Assembly: GCA_946885645.1 (NCBI GenBank)
Contig: CAMPGU010000247.1
Location: 1-6,266 of the forward strand
Length of the DNA: 6,266 bases
From: an uncultured Haloferula sp.
GTDB lineage: Bacteria; Verrucomicrobiota; Verrucomicrobiae; Verrucomicrobiales; Akkermansiaceae
Direction: 5' to 3'
Shown: positions 1 through 4,008 of the stretch, piece by piece
Position numbering within the stretch: the stretch's first letter is position 1
Layout of the letters: the number at the start of each line of letters is the position of its first letter
Translations under genes and position numbers: made by a program
Notes under the pieces: model-generated
Seen by the model: the letters and a program-made list of their open reading frames with translations, nothing else
Database searches by the model: none
Told to the model about the DNA's origin: nothing

Positions 1-1682
1 GTGCCGATCCGCCACGCTCCGCTGGCCGACTCGATGGCGAAGTTCGGATCAAAGGTGGAACCATCGGGATTCATGCCATCCGCCGAAGATCCGATCAAGG
101 TGCCGTCGAGATAGTAGCGGATCTCCGGAGTCACCCGGTCCACCACCATGACGAGATGGGCCCAGGTGTAGGTCGGCAGTTTCACGTCGGCGTCCTTCCG
201 CTGCTCGGCCCCGCCGGCGAGGAAGGTCTGGACGGTGCCGTCGTTGTCCACCGCGAGGTGGCTGCGGCCGACACCCCCCGTGCCGTCGGTCTGGGAGACG
301 ATGGCGGCATTGGGATTGCTGCCCGGATAGCGGCGGACGATCGCCTCGATCGTGTGGCCGTTGGCGGGGAGGGTAGGATTGAAGATGAGATCCGAAAGGA
401 TGCTGGCCCCGTCTCCGGAGAAATTCGCGGTCCCATCGCGCGGTCCATCCTGGCCGGTGACGACATTTCCGATCACCTCCCCCTCGTGGGGAAACCAGTT
501 CTCCGCCGAGTCCGCGATCAGCTTCGATCCCGCCGCCTCGTTGAAACGGAACCATGCCACCGGCACATCGGCGCGGATTTCCGCGGCGAAGGCGTCGTCC
601 GCGGCGGGCGGAGTGCGGGTCGCCTCGTCCTGGCCGCTGCCGTTTTCCGCCGTGAGCGTGTAGCTGGTCGCCCCGCCGGACTGGAGATCGATGAAACCCT
701 TCAGCTCGTTCGTGGAATGGATGTCGGTGATGCCGTCGGAGATCGTGATCGTCACCGGCGCGAAGGGAGTCCCCTCCGCCACGCTCCAGTGGAGGCGGGT
801 GTCGAGGAGCCCGTCGTTGATCCTGGTGACCTCGAAACCGGTCACGCTCGGCGGCAGGGCGATGTCCTGGGTTTCGATCCGCAGGTTGTCGAGGTTCACA
901 CCGGTGCCGTCGCGCGTGTCGAGGCCGATGTAGTTTTCGTCGGTACCGCTCCAGGTGAAGCTGCCGCTGCCGCGCAGGACCGAGTTGAGAAAGACCTGAT
1001 AGTTGACGATGCTGCCGGCGTCGAAGCTGGTGGCGTAGAAGTCCACCCGCAAGCTGCCCGTTTTCGCAGGCAAGGCGGTAACACCGGCCACGACGCCGGT
1101 ATCGCCGCCCCACACCAGCGTGTTGTTGCCGCGCAGGAGGACCCAGAAATCGGCCAGCGATTGCGCGGGCACGGCGGCACCTATCGCCGTCCCGAAGCCT
1201 CCCGTCATCCGCGAGGCACCGTTGAAGGAGTCGCCCGCCGACGCAGCCTCCGCCTGGGACATGCCGATGGCAAAGCCGCCGCCGGAGCCGTTGTCGGTGC
1301 CCGCGAAGGACATGACGTCCAGCGACACGGAGAGCCTGCCGTCGGTCAGGATTCCCGGGTTGATGAAGTTGTGGTTGATGAAGGCGTTCGACGTGCCGAC
1401 TCCGGTCGAAAGCTGGAGTTGGTTCGAAGCGACCTGCGCCCCGCCGCCGTTGGTGGCGACGGCGTCCTGCACGCCGAAGGTGGGTGCGGCGTTGTTCGGA
1501 TCCAGGAAGGGCTGGCTATAGACCGCGCCGGCCGCGAGCGAGGAACCGGTGTTATCGGTAATCCCGGCGAGCGACTCCTGGATGTTACGGCTGTCGGTTC
1601 GTCCGAAGGTGTCCTCGAACAGGATGCCGGCATGGGCCGTGGCGAGAAGCGGGAGTAGTCCCGCGAGACATAGGGGTTTCAT
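1..1682 (-). CDS. Secreted jelly-roll / LamG-domain protein (3' end outside window)
   Basis: The frame is open from ATG at 1680-1682 to the left edge: 560 codons, no stop, so the C-terminus is missing. Residues 1-18 are a Sec signal peptide (MKPLCLAGLLPLLATAHA) with a likely signal peptidase I site after AHA, so the protein is exported. Residues 19-273 form a beta-rich, Gly/Asn/Asp-rich module opening with FEDTFGR and closing with NLDNLRIETQD, typical of concanavalin A-like jelly rolls. Residues 276-360 look like an Ig/Fn3-like linker. From about 371 (VAWFRFNEAAG) a Laminin_G_3-type domain begins; its late landmarks are YTWAHLVMVVD and RYYLDGTLIG (522-530). No catalytic motif is visible, so glycan or surface binding is more likely than hydrolysis. 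The start has no clear Shine-Dalgarno sequence (ACCCACCC precedes ATG). It lies 111 bp after the FecR stop, same strand. Exact ligand and anchoring are unknown. Confidence 0.87.
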   Translation of the reverse strand, partial: MKPLCLAGLLPLLATAHAGILFEDTFGRTDSRNIQESLAGITDNTGSSLAAGAVYSQPFLDPNNAAPTFGVQDAVATNGGGAQVASNQLQLSTGVGTSNAFINHNFINPGILTDGRLSVSLDVMSFAGTDNGSGGGFAIGMSQAEAASAGDSFNGASRMTGGFGTAIGAAVPAQSLADFWVLLRGNNTLVWGGDTGVVAGVTALPAKTGSLRVDFYATSFDAGSIVNYQVFLNSVLRGSGSFTWSGTDENYIGLDTRDGTGVNLDNLRIETQDIALPPSVTGFEVTRINDGLLDTRLHWSVAEGTPFAPVTITISDGITDIHSTNELKGFIDLQSGGATSYTLTAENGSGQDEATRTPPAADDAFAAEIRADVPVAWFRFNEAAGSKLIADSAENWFPHEGEVIGNVVTGQDGPRDGTANFSGDGASILSDLIFNPTLPANGHTIEAIVRRYPGSNPNAAIVSQTDGTGGVGRSHLAVDNDGTVQTFLAGGAEQRKDADVKLPTYTWAHLVMVVDRVTPEIRYYLDGTLIGSSADGMNPDGSTFDPNFAIESASGAWRIG

Positions 1683-1690
1683 GGGTGGGT

Positions 1691-1742
1691 TTGAGTGCCG
1701 CCGCCACGCTCCGGGATTCCGGGCCGCGGTGGTTTCACTCAA
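1691..1742 (-). promoter_or_regulatory. 52-nt symmetrical hairpin before the LamG start codon
   Basis: Seen directly: outer arms TTGAGTG / CACTCAA (1736-1742 and 1691-1697) pair perfectly. Then come a 3x3 internal loop, an 8-nt arm pair (1725-1732 with 1701-1708; six Watson-Crick pairs, one G-U, one mismatch), a 2x2 internal loop, and CCGG/CCGG closing a 4-nt loop. The halves are equal in length, with no bulge. In the mRNA the structure ends 8 nt before the LamG ATG, so it covers the ribosome-binding zone. No U-tract follows, so it is not a standard intrinsic terminator. A translational control element, a processing or stability hairpin between FecR and LamG, or a protein-binding palindrome are all possible. 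Confidence 0.45.
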
Positions 1743-1746
1743 GCCA

Positions 1747-1772
1747 TGTCACGACCCGCACGAAGTGTTCCC
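1747..1772 (-). promoter_or_regulatory. Candidate ECF-type promoter upstream of the LamG gene
   Basis: Reading the minus strand, GGGAACAC (1765-1772) contains the GGAAC core typical of -35 elements used by many ECF sigma factors. It is followed after a C/T-CG step by GCGGGTCG and then GACA ending at 1747. The same order of blocks, with one 1-nt gap, occurs upstream of the sigma gene at 3679-3703. No textbook ECF -10 element is obvious, so the call rests on the GGAAC core and the resemblance of the two sites. A start a few bases beyond 1747 would place the 52-nt hairpin at the 5' end of the LamG mRNA. Confidence 0.3.
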
Positions 1773-1793
1773 CTCCATGTGACACTATTCCGT

Positions 1794-3143
1794 TCAATCC
1801 TCGAGAATCACGCGGATCTCGTCGGTCGAGGCGCCCGCGTAAAAGATCACCTTCACCGTGCGGCGGTCTTCGCTCAGCGTGACGCTGTCCGGAAGGTTGT
1901 TGAACTGCTTGAGTTCGATCCCGCGGAACGTGGAGTCCCACCTGCCCATCGAGAAAGTCGCATCGCTTGCTTCCAGGGTATCACGGCGTGTGGCGATCGC
2001 CTTCACCGGCCGGTCGAAAGTGACCTCGCCTTCGAAGCGGATGAAATAATCATCCGGGAAGGTGCCGACAGGATCGTAGCGGATCAGGAAGCTGCTGAGG
2101 TGCTTGCCGGGTTCCGGCGGGAGAATGTGGATCCCGTGGGAAATGGTGCCGGGAAGGGTGCCGGCATCCACAATATTGACCTTGAGCGGCAATTTGAATG
2201 GCACCGCGCGCCGCTCGGGAATCACCAGCACGTGATCGTCGCTTTCCATCTGCGCCACCTTTTCCGGGATATCCGGATCGGCAGGCACGACCGCGCCCTT
2301 GGTGGCGAGGATGCCTTGGGCCAGCGGCCAGGTGTTCTTGAAACCCGAAGCATCGAACGCGACCGCCCTGAGGTTGTCCTTTCCTGTGGCCTCGACCGCG
2401 TCACCTTGGCCGAGACGCAGCTTCTCTTCGCCTTTCTCCACCTCGACCGCCCCGTCCAGCACGACGAACTCCGACTTGCCGCTGGCGTCCGCGGTGACGC
2501 CGAAGGAGGTGCCGAGGTCCGTCAGCAAGGCGGAACCGGTCTTCACCCTGAAGCCGTGCGCGGTTTCAGGACACCACGCGTTCAAGCGCCCGGCATCGAG
2601 GGTGATCTCCATCGCGGACACCACGGTCAGCTTCGCCGGGGCCTCGATCGCCACCACCGCGCCGTTCTCGAAATCGAGGCGGATGAGCCCGGATGTTTCC
2701 ACGATCTTTTCCCCGGCGTACAGGGAGCGGGTGGAAACCGTGCCATCCGCGGAATCCCTCCGCACCAGCGTGGCGACCCGCGGGCCGGTGGTGGCGGGGG
2801 TGTGCAGAAAGGGGAGCACGGCCAGCGCCACGACCGCCGCGGCCGCCAGGGCTTTTGCGATCCGCCGCCGCACGATGCGCTTCGTGACTTTCCTCGCGAA
2901 ACCGAATTCGCTCTCCGCCGCGATCTTGGCGACATGCGCCGCGGTCTTCTCCGCGAAGGCCGGCTCGACCCGGTGGAATTGCGACAGCGCCCGGGACACC
3001 ACGAAGTGCTCCCTCACCATATCGCGCCACTCCGGTCGCTCGCGGACCATTTCCACGAGCATTGCGCGCCCGCCTTCATCGAGCTCGCCCTCGGCCAGCC
3101 GCTCTAGCAAATCGATCAGCTCGTCTGGAGTTTCAGCCTGCAT
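1794..3143 (-). CDS. FecR-domain transmembrane regulator, probable anti-sigma/sensor
   Basis: 449 aa, ATG at 3141-3143, TGA at 1794-1796. Residues 5-60 form a charged helical segment (LIDLLERLAEGELDEGG, then RPEWRDMVREHF), as in the cytoplasmic anti-sigma-like end of FecR proteins. Residues about 96-115 are one membrane segment (AKALAAAAVVALAVLPFL) preceded by a basic stretch (KRIVRRR), giving N-in topology. Residues about 141-236 are a FecR domain: LYAGEKI, LDFENGAVVAIEAPAKL, GFRVKTGSALLTDLGTSFGV, FVVLDGAVEV. Residues about 285-449 are a separate beta-rich domain (SFLIRYDPVG, GEVTFDRPVKAI, DSVTLSEDRRTVKV, DEIRVILED) rather than an evident LamG fold. The start lies inside the end of the sigma gene (11-bp overlap, 3133-3143) with no good Shine-Dalgarno, which suggests translational coupling. 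Inferred role: holds or modulates the upstream sigma factor in response to a periplasmic or surface cue. The ligand is unknown. Confidence 0.88.
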   Translation of the reverse strand: MQAETPDELIDLLERLAEGELDEGGRAMLVEMVRERPEWRDMVREHFVVSRALSQFHRVEPAFAEKTAAHVAKIAAESEFGFARKVTKRIVRRRIAKALAAAAVVALAVLPFLHTPATTGPRVATLVRRDSADGTVSTRSLYAGEKIVETSGLIRLDFENGAVVAIEAPAKLTVVSAMEITLDAGRLNAWCPETAHGFRVKTGSALLTDLGTSFGVTADASGKSEFVVLDGAVEVEKGEEKLRLGQGDAVEATGKDNLRAVAFDASGFKNTWPLAQGILATKGAVVPADPDIPEKVAQMESDDHVLVIPERRAVPFKLPLKVNIVDAGTLPGTISHGIHILPPEPGKHLSSFLIRYDPVGTFPDDYFIRFEGEVTFDRPVKAIATRRDTLEASDATFSMGRWDSTFRGIELKQFNNLPDSVTLSEDRRTVKVIFYAGASTDEIRVILED

Positions 3144-3660
3144 CGGTCACTTGCGTCTTCAGACAATCCGCCAAGGATTGCCGGGCATGAAATAACATTT
3201 TCCGCACCGCCACGGGTTTCATCGCGAACTCCGCGCCGATCTCGGAAGAATTGCGATCCTTGAAATAGCGCGCCTCGATCACGCGGCGGGCCCTTTCGGT
3301 GAGGCGGGCGAGGCAATCCCGCAAGGCGTCCTGACGCTGGGCAAGGTCGGGCAGCTCGCCCGCGGCCGGCGCTTCGTGCTCGGCCTCCAGCAGCAAGGTC
3401 GTGAGGTTCTCGTCCAGCAAGCGCTGGCGGCGGTTGAGCTTGGCGGTCTCATTGAGCACCAGATTGCGCGCGATCGTCCGCAGCCATGCTCCCGGGTTCT
3501 CCATCGTGTCGAACTCCTCCCAGCGCCGGTAGGCAACGAGGAAAGCATCCTGCGCCACGTCATCCACCCACGACGGGTTCACCCCGAGCCCCTGGATGAA
3601 GTACCTGAGGCTCGAGTGATGGTCGCCGATGACGCGGGTGAATTCCTTCAGGTCGGGCAT
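3133..3660 (-). CDS. ECF-like RNA polymerase sigma factor
   Basis: 175 aa, a normal length for a two-domain ECF sigma factor; ATG at 3658-3660, TGA at 3133-3135. Residues about 8-76 are region 2: VDDVAQDAFLVAYRRWEEFD for core binding and NPGAWLRTIARNLVLNE for -10 recognition. Residues about 112-168 are region 4: CLARLTERARRVIEARYF, then a helix-turn-helix around SSEIGAEFAMKPVAVRKMLFHARQSL that would read the -35 element. The pattern, including the cysteines in DCLARL and DCLK, resembles the Rhodopirellula/Verrucomicrobium sigma family (TIGR02989 type) from memory. There is no fused extra domain. It overlaps the FecR gene by 11 bp, the usual arrangement for a sigma factor and its regulator. 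The upstream context is TAGGCC before ATG, with no strong Shine-Dalgarno. Probable targets include its own promoter and the LamG gene; that is inference. Confidence 0.9.
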   Translation of the reverse strand: MPDLKEFTRVIGDHHSSLRYFIQGLGVNPSWVDDVAQDAFLVAYRRWEEFDTMENPGAWLRTIARNLVLNETAKLNRRQRLLDENLTTLLLEAEHEAPAAGELPDLAQRQDALRDCLARLTERARRVIEARYFKDRNSSEIGAEFAMKPVAVRKMLFHARQSLADCLKTQVTDAG

Positions 3661-3678
3661 GGCCTAGCATTGCAGGAG

Positions 3679-3703
3679 TGTTGCGAGCCGCCGGGGTGTT
3701 CCC
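3679..3703 (-). promoter_or_regulatory. Candidate ECF-type promoter upstream of the sigma gene
   Basis: On the minus strand GGGAACAC (3696-3703) is followed by CCCG, then GCGGCTCG, then AACA ending at 3679, 18 nt before the sigma ATG. It matches the element at 1747-1772 at about 19 positions with one 1-nt gap. GGAAC is the common ECF -35 core, and autoregulation is typical of ECF sigma genes. The implied leader would be only about ten nucleotides, and the -10 block is not canonical, so an operator is an alternative reading. Confidence 0.3.
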
Positions 3704-3714
3704 GGGGATAGGCG

Positions 3715-3735
3715 AAAAAAGTCGCGGTTGCCACG
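3715..3735 (-). terminator. Weak terminator-like stem with U6, upstream of the sigma gene
   Basis: Minus-strand sequence CGTGG-CAA-CCGCG (3735 to 3723) forms a five-pair stem (one G-U) with a 3-nt loop. It is followed two bases later by six Ts (3720-3715). The stem is short for an intrinsic terminator. It lies about 55 nt before the sigma ATG, where it could end read-through from the sulfatase or attenuate a longer sigma leader. It could equally be chance. Confidence 0.25.
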
Positions 3736-3752
3736 GTTCTCCTGCCGGATTC

Positions 3753-3775
3753 CCACGAAAGCCCTTCTTGCGTGG
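3753..3775 (-). promoter_or_regulatory. Stem-loop upstream of the sigma gene
   Basis: Minus-strand arms CCACGCAAG (3775-3767) and CTTTCGTGG (3761-3753) pair at 8 of 9 positions around the 5-nt loop AAGGG. Its first arm CCACG could alternatively pair with the CGTGG at 3731-3735 of the neighbouring terminator-like stem, allowing competing folds. Function is unknown. Confidence 0.25.
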
Positions 3776-3943
3776 TCTTGCAACCGGTGAAAAGGCCGCG
3801 GGTGCTCGCACAATTCTGAAGCAGCCTTCGCCCCGAAAAGCCATGAATCAGCCCGGTCTCCCGCCGGGGCCGGTCCCCCACCCCGCTTCACCGGCCTCCG
3901 CCGCAGTCCACAGTCAAAGGTAATTTCAGTCTTGGAGCGCGAG

Positions 3944-3976
3944 GAAGGGGCCCCGCTCCCGAGGCGGAGCCCCTTC
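3944..3976 (-). terminator. Hairpin behind the sulfatase gene, probable 3'-end structure
   Basis: 33-nt inverted repeat starting 32 nt after the sulfatase stop. In the minus-strand RNA it is a continuous 13-bp stem: GAAGGGGC, one U-G pair, CCGC, then a 7-nt loop and the matching arm. In plus-strand RNA the U-G position becomes a C-A mismatch, so the fold is better on the minus strand, matching the sulfatase direction. There is no T-tract on either side, so it may be a Rho-associated or mRNA-stabilising 3' end rather than a classic intrinsic terminator. Confidence 0.5.
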
Positions 3977-4008
3977 ATCTCTACCCGGTTACCCGGCCCG
4001 AAGACCCC

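Larger units (their letters stand above)
3661..4008. other. Gene-free stretch between the sulfatase and sigma genes
   Basis: 348 bp with no convincing gene. Short open frames of 77 to 104 codons cross it on both strands, but they run through the sulfatase hairpin or the sigma start and show low-complexity Arg/Pro/Gly compositions without recognisable motifs. What it does hold, on the minus strand: a strong hairpin at 3944-3976 behind the sulfatase stop; a GC-rich stretch at 3851-3895; a stem-loop at 3753-3775; a short stem plus six Ts at 3715-3735; and a GGAAC element at 3698-3702. A TTGACT at 3912-3917 has no -10 partner at the right spacing. This region most likely separates two transcription units. 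Confidence 0.7.

Noticed and set aside
156..1658. A 500-codon open frame on the plus strand opposite the LamG gene
   Set aside because: It lies codon-in-register antisense to the 560-codon minus frame, which has a signal peptide and recognisable domains. The plus product is Arg/Gly/Val-rich with no motif; such frames are common opposite GC-rich genes.
1735..1761. A possible leader peptide (GTG start, eight codons) with GGAGG ten bases upstream, ending in the 52-nt hairpin
   Set aside because: The spacing is long, the GGAGG overlaps the GGGAACAC element, and so short a frame arises easily by chance. It would matter only if conserved in related genomes.
1695..3107. A 470-codon open frame on the plus strand opposite the FecR gene
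   Set aside because: It covers the well-supported FecR coding region and has an Arg/His/Gly-rich product with no recognisable domain; an antisense shadow.
3851..3870. GC-rich imperfect palindrome around GCCCGG / CCGGGGC
   Set aside because: It needs a bulge, has only six pairs, and lies in a C/G-rich tract where such pairing is expected by chance.
3912..3917. TTGACT resembling a housekeeping -35 box on the minus strand
   Set aside because: No acceptable -10 sequence 16 to 18 bases downstream; the following stretch is strongly GC-rich.
3664..3978. A 104-codon minus-strand open frame between the sulfatase and sigma genes
   Set aside because: It starts inside the sulfatase 3' hairpin, has no ribosome site or known motif, and is basic and low in complexity.
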